From Pseudomonas fluorescens (GTDB lineage Bacteria > Pseudomonadota > Gammaproteobacteria > Pseudomonadales > Pseudomonadaceae), in NCBI RefSeq assembly GCF_001307275.1, contig NZ_CP012831.1, forward strand, positions 4,456,501-4,520,500: 64,000 nucleotides of DNA, written 5' to 3'. This document shows positions 40,734-50,353 of this stretch, piece after piece. Positions within the stretch are counted from its first letter, which is position 1, and each line of letters starts with the position of its first letter. The translations under genes were made by a program, and so were the position numbers. A model generated the notes under the pieces. The model was given only the letters and a program-made list of their open reading frames with translations, ran no database searches and was not told where the DNA came from.

Positions 40734-43045
40734 GCCGCTTGCCCGATGATTTCATGCTGAGCAACCTCAGCCGCCGTGGTTTCCTCAAGGGGGCGAGCGC
40801 CACCGGCGTGCTGGTGCTGGCGGCGACGTGGGGTCTGCCGGATGCCTTTGCCGAGGAAAAGAAATTCGGCGCCGAGGGCATGCCCCATGGCGCGGTCGAC
40901 GACCCGAAGGTGTACGTCAGCATTGCCAGCGATGGCAGCGTGACGGTGATTTGCAACCGTTCGGAAATGGGCCAGGGCGTGCGCACCAGCCTGAGCATGG
41001 TGGTCGCCGACGAACTGGACGCTGACTGGGCGCTCGTCAAGGTCAAGCAGGCGCCGGCCGATGAGGCGCGTTTCGGCAACCAGGATACCGACGGTTCGCG
41101 CAGCATGCGCCACTGGTACGAGCCGATGCGCCGTTGCGGGGCTGCCGCCCGGACCATGCTGGAACTGGCCGCTGCCGCCCAGTGGAAGGTCCCGGTGGGG
41201 GAATGCCATGCCCAACTGCACAAAGTGCTGCACCAGCCTTCGGGGCGCGAACTGGGCTATGGCGAATTGGCTGCCGCCGCCAGTGCCTTGGCGGTGCCGG
41301 CCCGCGACAGCTTGCGTCTCAAGCAGCCATCGGAGTTCCGCTACATCGGCAAGGAAGCGAGCCGGGCCATCGATGGCGCGGACATCGTCAACGGTCGTGC
41401 GGTGTTTGGTGCCGATGTGCATTTCGACGGCATGCTCTATGCGGTCATCGCGCGTCCGCCGGTCTATGGCGGCAAGGTCAAGAGCGTGGACAGCAGCGCG
41501 GCGCTGAAGGTACCGGGCGTGGTCAAGGTGGTTCAGATAGAGGGGCGCCCGCTGCCCTCGGAGTTCCAGCCGTTGGGCGGCGTAGCGGTAGTAGCGAAGA
41601 ACACCTGGGCGGCGATCAAGGGCCGCGAGGCGCTGAAAATCCAGTGGGACGACGGCCCGAATGCCGGTTATGACTCCATTGCCTATCGCAAGGAACTGGA
41701 AGCGGCCGCCCTCAAGCCGGGAAAAGTCGTGCGCAGCAGCGGTGACCTCGACGATGCGCTGGCCAAGGCGGATTCGACGTTGGAGGCGTCGTATTACTTG
41801 CCGCACCTGTCCCAGTCCCCCATGGAGCCGATGGTTGCCGTCGCCCGGTTCAAGGACGGCCAATGCGAGGCCTGGGCGCCGAGCCAGGCGCCGCAGGTGA
41901 CCCGTGAACGTGTCGCCGAACGCCTGGGCATTCCTTTCGAGAAGGTCACGGTGAACATCACGTTGCTGGGCGGCGGTTTCGGACGCAAGTCGAAACCCGA
42001 CTTTGTCGTCGAGGCGGCGGTCCTCGCCAAGGAGTTTCCCGGCCAGGCGGTACGGGTGCAATGGACCCGCGAGGACGACATTCATCACTCGTATTTCCAC
42101 ACCGTATCGGCCGAATACCTCAAGGCCGGCCTGAACCAGGACGGTATGCCGTCCGGTTGGCTGCACCGCACCGTAGCCCCGAGCATCACCGCACTGTTCG
42201 CACCGGGCATGACTCACGAGGCACCGTTCGAAATAGGCATGGGCGTGACCAACATGGCCTACGCCATTCCCAACCTGCGCCTGGAGAACCCCGAGGCGGT
42301 GGCCCATGCCCGGGTGGGTTGGTATCGCTCGGTGTCGAACATTCCTCACGGCTTCGCAATCCAGAGCTTCATTGACGAACTGGCCCACAAAGCCGGCCAG
42401 GATCCGCTGAAGTACCAGGTCAAATTGCTCGGGCCGGACCGTAAGATCGATCCGCGTACCTTGAGCGAAGAATGGAATTACGGCGAATCCCCCGAGCGTT
42501 ACCCGATTGATACGGCGCGGATCCGCACGGTGCTGGAAACCGCCGCGAAGGCCGCCGGTTGGGGCCGGGAACTGCCCAAGGGCCGTGGCCTGGGGCTGGC
42601 GGTGCACTACAGCTTCGTCACCTACGTGGCGGCGGTGCTCGAGGTGGAGGTCAAGGATGATGGCACGGTGATCGTGCACAAGGCGGACATTGCCGTGGAC
42701 TGCGGCCCACAGATCAACCCCGAACGCATCCGCTCGCAATTCGAAGGAGCCTGCGTCATGGGCCTGGGCAATGCCATGGTGGGTGAAATCAGTTTCAAGG
42801 ATGGCAAGGTACAGCAGGACAATTTCCATATGTACGAAGTGGCGCGCATGTCCCTGGCGCCCAAGGAAGTGGCCGTGCACCTGGTCACGCCGCCGGGTGA
42901 GGTGCCGTTGGGTGGGGTTGGCGAGCCGGGCGTGCCGCCGATTGCGCCGGCCCTGTGCAACGCGATTTTCGCCGCCACCGGCCAGCGTATCCGTAACCTG
43001 CCTGTGCGCTATCAGCTGCAAGGCTGGCAACAGGCCAAGGCCTGA
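40730..43045 (+). CDS. Molybdopterin-binding subunit of an isoquinoline-oxidoreductase-type hydroxylase
   Basis: The 771-residue protein starts at 40730, overlapping the small subunit's stop by four bases. Residues 14-22 give a twin-arginine signal, SRRGFLKGASATG, so the mature enzyme is probably periplasmic. Family features include GQGVRTSLSMVVADEL, TLLGGGFGRK, VQWTREDDI and VPLGGVGEPGVPP (the last with the active-site glutamate). It hydroxylates an N-heterocycle or aldehyde. A cytochrome c subunit is not encoded nearby; electrons must be passed on elsewhere. Confidence 0.92.
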   Translation: MSRLPDDFMLSNLSRRGFLKGASATGVLVLAATWGLPDAFAEEKKFGAEGMPHGAVDDPKVYVSIASDGSVTVICNRSEMGQGVRTSLSMVVADELDADWALVKVKQAPADEARFGNQDTDGSRSMRHWYEPMRRCGAAARTMLELAAAAQWKVPVGECHAQLHKVLHQPSGRELGYGELAAAASALAVPARDSLRLKQPSEFRYIGKEASRAIDGADIVNGRAVFGADVHFDGMLYAVIARPPVYGGKVKSVDSSAALKVPGVVKVVQIEGRPLPSEFQPLGGVAVVAKNTWAAIKGREALKIQWDDGPNAGYDSIAYRKELEAAALKPGKVVRSSGDLDDALAKADSTLEASYYLPHLSQSPMEPMVAVARFKDGQCEAWAPSQAPQVTRERVAERLGIPFEKVTVNITLLGGGFGRKSKPDFVVEAAVLAKEFPGQAVRVQWTREDDIHHSYFHTVSAEYLKAGLNQDGMPSGWLHRTVAPSITALFAPGMTHEAPFEIGMGVTNMAYAIPNLRLENPEAVAHARVGWYRSVSNIPHGFAIQSFIDELAHKAGQDPLKYQVKLLGPDRKIDPRTLSEEWNYGESPERYPIDTARIRTVLETAAKAAGWGRELPKGRGLGLAVHYSFVTYVAAVLEVEVKDDGTVIVHKADIAVDCGPQINPERIRSQFEGACVMGLGNAMVGEISFKDGKVQQDNFHMYEVARMSLAPKEVAVHLVTPPGEVPLGGVGEPGVPPIAPALCNAIFAATGQRIRNLPVRYQLQGWQQAKA

Positions 43046-44016
43046 TGGACAGCGTCGATCTGAATGTCCTGCGCAGCGTGCTCGAGTGGCGCCGCGCCGG
43101 GCAGCGGGTGGTGTTGTTCACTGTGGTCCAGACCTGGGGCACTGCGCCAAGACCGCCGGGGGCGATGCTGGCCCTGCGCGAAGATGGCGTGGTGATCGGT
43201 TCGGTGTCGGGCGGTTGTGTCGAGGATGACCTGATCGCCCGCCTGCACGACGGCCGTATTCCGGCGGACGGTCCGCCGGTGCAACTGATCACCTATGGCG
43301 TCACCCGAGAAGAAGCGGCGCGCTTTGGCCTGCCGTGCGGCGGCACCCTGCGCCTGACCGAAGAGCGGGTGGGCGATCCGCAGTGGGTCGCAGCGTTGCT
43401 GGAGCGCTGCGAAGCCCATGAAATCGTCGCCCGTGAGCTGACGCTGACCAGTGGCAACGTGGTCCTGGCCCCGGCCAGCAAGACCGACGCCCTGGTGTTC
43501 GATGGGCAGGTGTTGCGGGCCATTTACGGCCCGCGTTGGCGGTTGCTGCTGATCGGTGCCGGGCAATTGTCGCGCTACGTGGCGGAAATGGCCCGGCTAC
43601 TGGACTTCGAAGTGCTGATTTGCGATCCGCGCAAGGAGTTCGTCTATGGTTGGGAAGAGCAGCATGGGCGCTTCGTCTCGGGGATGCCCGACGAAGCCGT
43701 GTTGAGCATCCAGACCGACGAGCGCACGGCCATTGTGGCGCTGACCCATGATCCACGCCTGGATGACATGGCGCTGCTCACGGCCCTGGACTCCAAGGCT
43801 TTTTATGTCGGCGCCCTGGGTTCGCGGGTCAACAGCCAGAAACGCCGGGACAACCTGGCTCAGCTAGGCTTGTCTGCGGAGGCGATTGACCGCTTGCATG
43901 GACCGATCGGCTTGCACATCGGCAGCCATACTCCGGCGGAAATCGCCTTGTCGCTGTTGGCCGAAATCGTGGCCATCAAGAATGGCGTGGAGCTGCGGCA
44001 GAAAAAACCGCTGTAA
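43045..44016 (+). CDS. XdhC/CoxI-family maturation protein
   Basis: The 323-residue protein shows GTAPRPPGAMLAL, GSVSGGCVEDDL, LPCGGTLRL and GALGSRVNSQKR, typical of XdhC. These proteins bind molybdenum cofactor, help its sulfuration, and load it into xanthine-dehydrogenase-family enzymes. It starts one base before the large-subunit stop and so is coupled to it. Confidence 0.93.
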   Translation: MDSVDLNVLRSVLEWRRAGQRVVLFTVVQTWGTAPRPPGAMLALREDGVVIGSVSGGCVEDDLIARLHDGRIPADGPPVQLITYGVTREEAARFGLPCGGTLRLTEERVGDPQWVAALLERCEAHEIVARELTLTSGNVVLAPASKTDALVFDGQVLRAIYGPRWRLLLIGAGQLSRYVAEMARLLDFEVLICDPRKEFVYGWEEQHGRFVSGMPDEAVLSIQTDERTAIVALTHDPRLDDMALLTALDSKAFYVGALGSRVNSQKRRDNLAQLGLSAEAIDRLHGPIGLHIGSHTPAEIALSLLAEIVAIKNGVELRQKKPL

Positions 44017-44036
44017 GCCGTGGGTAAGGAGGGCGT

Positions 44037-44627
44037 ATGAGCGAGTCGATTGGCGTGATCATCCTGGCGGCCGGAACGGGCAGCCGTTTTCGCCAGATTG
44101 CAGGCCCCGACAAGGATAAATTGCTTGCCGATTGCACCGGGCGTGACGGTGCCGTGCGCTCGGTGATCGAGCAGGTGCTGGTGAATCTGCCCGCCTCCCT
44201 GGAAAAGCGCGTGCTGGTGACGCGCAAGGATCGACCGCAAGCCATTCGCATGGCCCAGGCCTATGGCTGCGATTTTGTGGAGCTGGACTCCCCCGGCCTG
44301 GGCGACAGCATTGCCGCCGGTGTCCAGGCCTGTCCTGGGCTGGATGGTTGGCTGATGGTGCTGGGGGACATGCCCTTCATCCTGCCGTCGAGCATCGAGC
44401 AGGTGGTGGCGGCGATTCGCGCGGACGGCATCAGCGTGCCGGTCCTGGCCGGTGAGTACGGGCATCCGGTGGGGTTTGGTCGTGGGTTTGGGCCGAAACT
44501 GATGGCGCTGACCGGCGATCGCGGCGCCAAGGTATTGTTTGCCGGGGCGCAAGTGGTTGAAGTGCCGGTGGACGACCCTGGCGTGACGTGGGATGTCGAT
44601 GTGCCAGAGGCACTGGCCTTCAAATAA
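44037..44627 (+). CDS. MobA-like cytidylyl/nucleotidyltransferase
   Basis: The 196-residue protein has the nucleotidyltransferase motif ILAAGTGSRF (residues 9-18), VLGDMPFI and GHPVGFGR. It resembles MocA, which adds CMP to molybdopterin. Placed last in the molybdenum-hydroxylase operon, it is likely to make the cytosine-dinucleotide form of the cofactor; this is inferred from family and position. Confidence 0.9.
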   Translation: MSESIGVIILAAGTGSRFRQIAGPDKDKLLADCTGRDGAVRSVIEQVLVNLPASLEKRVLVTRKDRPQAIRMAQAYGCDFVELDSPGLGDSIAAGVQACPGLDGWLMVLGDMPFILPSSIEQVVAAIRADGISVPVLAGEYGHPVGFGRGFGPKLMALTGDRGAKVLFAGAQVVEVPVDDPGVTWDVDVPEALAFK

Positions 44628-44644
44628 CAGGCGACGCAGAACCC

Positions 44645-44733
44645 TGTGGGAGCGAGCTTGTTCGCGAAAGCGGTCTGACTTCAGTATTGATGCAAGCTGA
44701 CCCGGCGCTATCGCGAGCAAGCTCGCTCCCACA
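44645..44733. repeat. REPIN after the molybdenum-hydroxylase operon
   Basis: TGTGGGAGCGAGCTTGTTCG at 44645 pairs with CGAGCAAGCTCGCTCCCACA ending at 44733 across a non-conserved spacer. Confidence 0.88.
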
Positions 44734-44781
44734 TTGGATTTTTGTCCGGTCCCAGTCCCCTGTGGATAAGTCTGAAGGCAT

Positions 44782-44820
44782 AAAAAAGCCCCGCCTGGGG
44801 TTACCAGGCGGGGCTTTTTA
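44782..44820. terminator. Bidirectional terminator between the molybdenum operon and rne
   Basis: AAAAAAGCCCCGCCTGG, a short loop and CCAGGCGGGGCTTTTT form a strong hairpin flanked by A and T tracts. It serves both the plus-strand operon and the minus-strand rne gene, which stops 14 bases away. Confidence 0.93.
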
Positions 44821-44833
44821 CTGGGCGGTGGAA

Positions 44834-47800
44834 TCAGGCGTGAGGTTTAGGCTCGTGCTCTTTTTCCAGGGCTTCAGTGTGACGCGGCGCGATTTCTTCA
44901 GCTGTTTGCTGAGGCTCGTCGAACGTCGGAGCCGATTCAACCGGGGTTTCGGCGGCCGGGGCAGTGGCTGCCTCGGCGACTTCTTCCACGACTGGCGCAG
45001 GCTCGGCAGCAGGCGCTTGAGCGGCGGCGACGGCGGCTTGTTCGGCTTCCTTCTGCAGGCGCTCGGCTTCACGCTTGCGACGACGCACTTCACGTGGATC
45101 GTTCGGTGCACGGCCATTCGCGGTCAGGGCGCTGGCAGGTGCAGGCTCTTCCAGCGGGGCAGGGGCTTCGGCAACCACCGGCGCCTCGACCACTGGAGCA
45201 GGCTCGACCACTTCTGGCTCGACCGCTTTCACAGGCTCTGGTGCCGACTCAGGCTCGGCAACAGGTGCCGGTGCGGCTGGCTCGGCGGTCCAGTTGAACG
45301 CAGTCTGCTCTTCGCGGACAGGCTCTGGTGCCTTTTCCTCGGCCGGTGCTTCGACGACCGGTTCGGCAGCAACGACTGGAGCCTCGACGACCGGTGCTGG
45401 CTCGGCGACGACTTCAGCTTCAGGCTGGGCGTCAGGGGCCGGTGCGAGTTCCACTTCTGGCGAGGCGGTGGCTTCTACCGGGGTAGTGGCCTCGACCACC
45501 GGCGCTTCAACCGGCGCGCTTTCCACCGCAGCGGTGGCACGTTCGGCTTGTTCGTGAGCCTGGGCTTCAGCCGGGGCGCTGATCGTGCTGCTGGCAACGG
45601 CCGCAGTCACGGCCAGGCCGGCGGCCAGGTCCGCGGCGCTTGGCGCTTCGGCGTTCTCGGTGGACTCGGACTCTTCCGAACCTTCGATCACGTTGCCGTT
45701 GGCGTCGCGCTGACGCTCACGACGGTTGCTGCGACGACGCTGGCCACGGGAGCGGCGGCGTGGACGATCGCCTTCGGCGGTGTCCTGGCCATCTTCCTGC
45801 AACTGCTCTTCGGCGTTCAGCACTTCTTCTTCGCTGGCAGCGGCGGCTGCCTGCTCGGCGCGTGGCTGGCGTTCTTCACGTGGAGGACGCGGTGCGCGTT
45901 CTTCACGAGGCTGGCGGGCTGGACGCTCTTCAGTGGTGGCGGCAGCCACGGCCGGGGCGGCATCCAGTGGCTCGCGCAGTTCACGAACACGTTCTTCACG
46001 CTCGCCACGTGGCTTGCGGTCTTCACGCGGTGCGCGTGGCTGGCGTTCTTCACGGGGCGGACGCGGTGCGCGTTCTTCGCGGGCTACGACTGGCGCTTCC
46101 TCACGGGCTTCGCGCGGCTGGCGTTCTTCACGCGGTTCACGTGGCGCACGTTCTTCACGCGGTGCACGTTCTTCGCGAGGCTTGCGCTCTTCATCGCGAC
46201 GACCGTTGCGGTTGCGGGTCTGCTGGCGACCGTTGCGGCGTTCTTCGTTGCGGGCAGGGCGCTCGGTAGCGGCAGGCTTGGCGACGACGGCCGGGGTAAC
46301 GGGTTCTTCCTTGGTGGCGAACAGGCTGACCAGCGACTTCACCAGGCCTTTGAACAGGCTTGGTTCGGGGGCTGCGGCCGGGGCGGCAACCGGAGCGGCC
46401 ACTTCGGTCGGAACCGGAGCGTTGGCGCGGGCCGGAGCAGTCTTGACTGCGGCTTCCTGGCGAACCAGGGTGCGAGTAGCGGCGGCCGGCTGGACTTCTT
46501 CCACTTCGGCAGCGGCAGCAGCGATTTCGTAGCTGGACTGGTTGGTGTGGGCTTCCGGGCTGTCATCGCGCAGGCGCTGCACTTCGAAGTGCGGCGTCTC
46601 GAGGTGATCGTTCGGCAGGATGACGATGCGGGCGCGGGTGCGCAGTTCGATCTTGGTGATCGAGTTGCGTTTTTCGTTGAGCAGGAACGCAGCCACCGGG
46701 ATCGGCACCTGGGCGCGAACTTCGGCGGTGCGGTCTTTCAGGGCTTCTTCTTCGATCAGGCGCAGGATCGCCAGGGACAGCGACTCGACGTCACGGATGA
46801 TGCCGGTGCCGTTGCAGCGCGGGCAAACGATGCCGCTGCTTTCGCCCAGGGACGGACGCAGGCGCTGACGGGACATTTCCAGCAGGCCGAAGCGCGAGAT
46901 GCGACCGACCTGTACGCGGGCGCGGTCGGCTTCCAGGCATTCACGGACCTTTTCTTCCACGGCGCGCTGGTTCTTGGCCGGGGTCATGTCGATGAAGTCG
47001 ATGACGATCAGGCCGCCGATGTCGCGCAGGCGCAACTGACGGGCGATTTCCTCGGCGGCTTCAAGGTTGGTCTGCAGGGCGGTTTCTTCGATGTCGCTGC
47101 CTTTGGTGGCGCGGGCCGAGTTGATGTCGATGGACACCAGGGCTTCGGTCGGGTCGATGACGATGGAGCCGCCGGACGGCAGTTCGACGACGCGCTGGAA
47201 GGCGGTCTCGATCTGGCTTTCGATCTGGAAACGGTTGAACAGCGGAACGCTGTCTTCGTAGAGCTTGATCTTGCTGGCGTACTGCGGCATCACCTGGCGA
47301 ATGAAGGTCAGGGCTTCGTCCTGGGCTTCGACGCTGTCGATCAGCACTTCGCCGATGTCCTGGCGCAGGTAATCGCGGATGGCGCGGATGATCACGTTGC
47401 TTTCCTGGTAGATCAGGAACGGCGCGGAACGATCCAGCGAGGCTTCTTTGATGGCGGTCCACAGCTGCAGCAGGTAGTCGAGGTCCCACTGCATTTCTTC
47501 GCTGCTGCGGCCCAGGCCGGCAGTGCGCACGATCAGGCCCATGTCGGCTGGCGCGACCAAGCCGTTGAGGGCTTCACGCAGTTCGTTGCGCTCTTCGCCT
47601 TCGATGCGGCGGGAGATGCCGCCGGCACGCGGGTTGTTCGGCATCAGGACCAGGTAACGGCCGGCCAGGCTGATGAAGGTGGTCAGGGCGGCGCCCTTGT
47701 TGCCACGTTCTTCTTTTTCGACCTGGACGATGACTTCCTGGCCTTCGCTCAGGACGTCCTTGATGTTGACGCGGCCTTCAGGGGCCTTCTTGAAGTATTC

Positions 47801-48025
47801 GCGGGAGATTTCTTTGAGGGGCAGGAAGCCGTGGCGCTCGGAGCCGAAATCGACAAAGGCAGCCTCAAGGCTCGGTTCGATGCGAGTAATCCGGCCTTTA
47901 TAGATGTTGGCCTTCTTCTGCTCGCGTGCACCGGATTCGATATCCAGGTCGTAGAGGCGCTGGCCGTCTACCAGTGCAACACGCAACTCTTCGGGTTGAG
48001 TTGCGTTAATCAACATTCTTTTCAT
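44834..48025 (-). CDS. rne: Ribonuclease E
   Basis: The 1063-residue endoribonuclease is the scaffold of the RNA degradosome. The N-terminal catalytic half has the S1 domain (about 36-120), the catalytic aspartates in LVSIDINSARAT (D300) and IVIDFIDM (D343), and the zinc-link CPRCNGTG (C401, C404). The C-terminal half is low-complexity: an arginine/glutamate-rich segment with many RAPREERAPR-like repeats (RNA-binding), then a Val/Ala/Pro/Glu-rich tail. The start at 48025 (MKRMLINATQ) is the family's usual start. The transcript seems to have a very long leader, as is known for autoregulated rne in E. coli. Confidence 0.97.
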   Translation of the reverse strand: MKRMLINATQPEELRVALVDGQRLYDLDIESGAREQKKANIYKGRITRIEPSLEAAFVDFGSERHGFLPLKEISREYFKKAPEGRVNIKDVLSEGQEVIVQVEKEERGNKGAALTTFISLAGRYLVLMPNNPRAGGISRRIEGEERNELREALNGLVAPADMGLIVRTAGLGRSSEEMQWDLDYLLQLWTAIKEASLDRSAPFLIYQESNVIIRAIRDYLRQDIGEVLIDSVEAQDEALTFIRQVMPQYASKIKLYEDSVPLFNRFQIESQIETAFQRVVELPSGGSIVIDPTEALVSIDINSARATKGSDIEETALQTNLEAAEEIARQLRLRDIGGLIVIDFIDMTPAKNQRAVEEKVRECLEADRARVQVGRISRFGLLEMSRQRLRPSLGESSGIVCPRCNGTGIIRDVESLSLAILRLIEEEALKDRTAEVRAQVPIPVAAFLLNEKRNSITKIELRTRARIVILPNDHLETPHFEVQRLRDDSPEAHTNQSSYEIAAAAAEVEEVQPAAATRTLVRQEAAVKTAPARANAPVPTEVAAPVAAPAAAPEPSLFKGLVKSLVSLFATKEEPVTPAVVAKPAATERPARNEERRNGRQQTRNRNGRRDEERKPREERAPREERAPREPREERQPREAREEAPVVAREERAPRPPREERQPRAPREDRKPRGEREERVRELREPLDAAPAVAAATTEERPARQPREERAPRPPREERQPRAEQAAAAASEEEVLNAEEQLQEDGQDTAEGDRPRRRSRGQRRRSNRRERQRDANGNVIEGSEESESTENAEAPSAADLAAGLAVTAAVASSTISAPAEAQAHEQAERATAAVESAPVEAPVVEATTPVEATASPEVELAPAPDAQPEAEVVAEPAPVVEAPVVAAEPVVEAPAEEKAPEPVREEQTAFNWTAEPAAPAPVAEPESAPEPVKAVEPEVVEPAPVVEAPVVAEAPAPLEEPAPASALTANGRAPNDPREVRRRKREAERLQKEAEQAAVAAAQAPAAEPAPVVEEVAEAATAPAAETPVESAPTFDEPQQTAEEIAPRHTEALEKEHEPKPHA

Positions 48026-48666
48026 GTAGTACCGTCGGTTTCCGGGCTGCCGGAAACGGCGTTCGGCACACACGACTTCTCACGGTCGGTGTCAGGTGCG
48101 TCCTGGCGATGGCGAGGCCATTCCAGTGTCCAGCGAGTTCGGCCCAATGATGGCGAAGTCGCGACGGACGCGTCCTGCTTGCTGGTACTCAAGCACTCAG
48201 TCAGGAGGAGGAATCAACCGGCGTCTGTGGACGAGATGAAGCGTCTGAATATAAGCCTAGTGCTACACAGTCCGACGGTTGTACGTCTCCACCCTACACG
48301 TATCCCTGATAATTCGGGTGCTGCCGCGCGCAGAATCCGCAGCGGGTTGGCATTTACCGTGAGCTCCGGAAGGGGAGGTCACGCATCATGGCTAATTTAG
48401 GCGTTGTTTCCGAAGCTCTCGCTCGGGGTCGTTCGCAGCTGACTGCACTTTGTGAACTGGCCGTGAATGTGGCGCGCAAGGCGAGTCAAAACTCTGCTTT
48501 GCGGCGTATTTCAGGCCTCATGTCACCTGCGCTCGTTACACCTGAAAACTCTACCGTTACGTAGCGAAAGCCCCGTAGGACGGCCTCTCGTCCTCGTGAA
48601 TTGCGTTGGTCAGGGCCGGTTTTTGACCGCTGGTCCACTGTCCAGCCACTTTTGGCGGCGTTCGCG
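48026..48666 (-). promoter_or_regulatory. Long 5' untranslated leader of rne
   Basis: About 640 bases lie between the predicted rne promoter and its start codon, with no convincing gene on either strand. In E. coli the rne leader (about 360 nt) folds into hairpins that let RNase E cleave its own message; this leader is longer. Short hairpins are present throughout but I cannot fold it reliably by eye. Confidence 0.6.
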
Positions 48667-48695
48667 ACTATAGCAGCAATGATTAAGTGCTTCAA
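48667..48695 (-). promoter_or_regulatory. Predicted sigma-70 promoter of rne
   Basis: Read on the minus strand, TTGAAG (48695-48690) and TATAGT (48672-48667) are 17 bases apart, a good match to the consensus. It lies back to back with the rluC promoter region. Confidence 0.65.
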
Positions 48696-48717
48696 TTCCA
48701 TAAAAAATTGTTATGAT
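48691..48717 (+). promoter_or_regulatory. Possible promoter of rluC
   Basis: TATGAT at 48712-48717 is a good -10 box, with TTCAAT at 48691-48696 as a weak -35 box (spacing 15). A start point seven bases after the -10 box would fall at the ATG at 48725, so the rluC transcript may have little or no leader. Confidence 0.45.
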
Positions 48718-48724
48718 CGCCGCC

Positions 48725-49681
48725 ATGACAACTACTGCCCCTTCGACCCCTGGCGTTCAACTGCTCGAGGTCTCGCCGGAATATGCCGGCCAACGAATCG
48801 ATAATTTCCTGCTGGCCCGGCTCAAAGGCGTGCCCAAGACCTTGATCTACCGCATTTTGCGCAAAGGCGAAGTGCGGGTGAACAAAGGTCGGATCAAGCC
48901 CGAATACAAGCTCCAGGCCGGTGACATCGTGCGCGTGCCGCCGGTTCGCGTGCCCGAGCGCGATGAGCCGGTGCCCTTGGCCCAGGGATTGCTGCAACGC
49001 CTTGAAGCCTCGATCGTCTACGAAGACAAGGCCCTGATCGTGATCAACAAGCCCGCGGGCATTGCGGTTCACGGCGGCAGCGGCCTGAATTTCGGAGTGA
49101 TCGAAGCCTTTCGTCAGTTGCGTCCGGACGCCAAGGAGCTGGAACTGGTCCATCGCCTCGACCGCGACACCTCCGGCCTGCTGATGATCGCCAAGAAACG
49201 CAGCATGTTGCGCCATCTGCATGAGCAGTTGCGTGGCGACGGCGTCGACAAGCGCTACATGGCGCTGGTGCGTGGTCGCTGGGAAACCTCCATCAAGCAA
49301 GTTCGTGCGCCGCTGCTCAAGAGCAACCTGCGTTCCGGCGAGCGCATGGTCGAGGTCAACGAGGAGGGCAAGGAGGCGCTGACTGTGTTCAAGGTCTTGC
49401 GCCGTTTCGACGACTTCGCCACCTTGGTCGAGGCCAAACCGGTGACCGGGCGCACGCACCAGATCCGCGTCCATACCCTGCACGCCGGTCACTGCATTGC
49501 CGGTGACAGCAAATACGGCGATGACGACTTCACCAAGGAAATCCGCGACCTGGGCGGCAAGCGCCTGTTTCTCCATGCCTATATGCTCACCGTGCCGTTG
49601 CCCGATGGTGGCGAGCTGAAATTGCAGGCCCCGGTGGATGACATGTGGGCCAAGACCGTGGAGCGGCTGAGTGCATCCTGA
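48725..49681 (+). CDS. rluC: 23S rRNA pseudouridine synthase RluC
   Basis: The 318-residue enzyme has an N-terminal S4 RNA-binding domain (GQRIDNFLLARL, then LRKGEVRVNKGRIKPEYKLQAGDIVRVP) and the RluA-family catalytic motif HRLDRDTSGLL with the active aspartate. It modifies uridines 955, 2504 and 2580 of 23S rRNA in E. coli. The start at 48725 has no clear Shine-Dalgarno sequence. It is divergent from rne, as in other gammaproteobacteria. Confidence 0.95.
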   Translation: MTTTAPSTPGVQLLEVSPEYAGQRIDNFLLARLKGVPKTLIYRILRKGEVRVNKGRIKPEYKLQAGDIVRVPPVRVPERDEPVPLAQGLLQRLEASIVYEDKALIVINKPAGIAVHGGSGLNFGVIEAFRQLRPDAKELELVHRLDRDTSGLLMIAKKRSMLRHLHEQLRGDGVDKRYMALVRGRWETSIKQVRAPLLKSNLRSGERMVEVNEEGKEALTVFKVLRRFDDFATLVEAKPVTGRTHQIRVHTLHAGHCIAGDSKYGDDDFTKEIRDLGGKRLFLHAYMLTVPLPDGGELKLQAPVDDMWAKTVERLSAS

Positions 49682-50333
49682 TTACAAATTGCTGATATTC
49701 GATTGGGACGGCACTCTTGCCAATTCCATCGGTCGGATCGTGGAGTCGATGCATGTCGCATCGGATCGCTCGGGTTTTGCCCGGTGCGACGATTTTGCGG
49801 TGAAGGGCATCATCGGCTTGGGGTTGCCGGAAGCGATTCGCAGTTTGTACCCGGAGATCGACGACGATGAGCTGGTGGTTTTTCGCCAGCACTATGCCGA
49901 TCACTACATTGCGCTGGAGGCCGAGCCTTCGCCGTTGTTCGAGGGCGTGGTTCATACCCTTGAAACCTTGAAGGGCGAGGGTTATCGCTTGGCGGTCGCG
50001 ACCGGCAAGGCTCGTCGTGGGTTGGATCGGGTATTGAAGGCCCATGGTTGGGACGATTATTTCGATATCACCCGTGCCGCCGATGAGACGGCCAGCAAGC
50101 CGCATCCGCTGATGCTCGAGCAGATACTGGCTCATTGTGGGGTGCTGCCTGCGCAGGCGTTGATGGTGGGGGATTCCTCGTTCGACCTGCAGATGGCGCG
50201 CAATGCCGGCATGGGTTCGGTGGCTGTCAGCTATGGTGCGCAGTCCATCGAGGCACTCAAGGTGTTCGAGCCGCGACTGGCGATTGATCATTTTCCTGAA
50301 TTGCACGCCTGGCTGAGCCAGCGCGCCGATTAA
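49671..50333 (+). CDS. HAD-superfamily phosphatase
   Basis: The 220-residue protein has the HAD motifs: LLIFDWDGTLANS (motif I, nucleophile D11-type), VATGKARRG (motif II) and VGDSSFDLQMARNAG (motif IV). It resembles phosphoglycolate-phosphatase-like enzymes. It overlaps rluC by 11 bases; its substrate is not known. Confidence 0.92.
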   Translation: MHPDYKLLIFDWDGTLANSIGRIVESMHVASDRSGFARCDDFAVKGIIGLGLPEAIRSLYPEIDDDELVVFRQHYADHYIALEAEPSPLFEGVVHTLETLKGEGYRLAVATGKARRGLDRVLKAHGWDDYFDITRAADETASKPHPLMLEQILAHCGVLPAQALMVGDSSFDLQMARNAGMGSVAVSYGAQSIEALKVFEPRLAIDHFPELHAWLSQRAD

Positions 50334-50353
50334 AGTCTGTTGAGGATGCATGT

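Noticed and set aside
44588..48400. 1270-codon plus-strand frame opposite rne
   Set aside because: It is antisense to a certain RNase E gene. It arises from the low-complexity, GC-biased Arg/Glu and Ala/Pro repeats of the C-terminal half; its product is Gly/Arg/Phe-rich with no domain.
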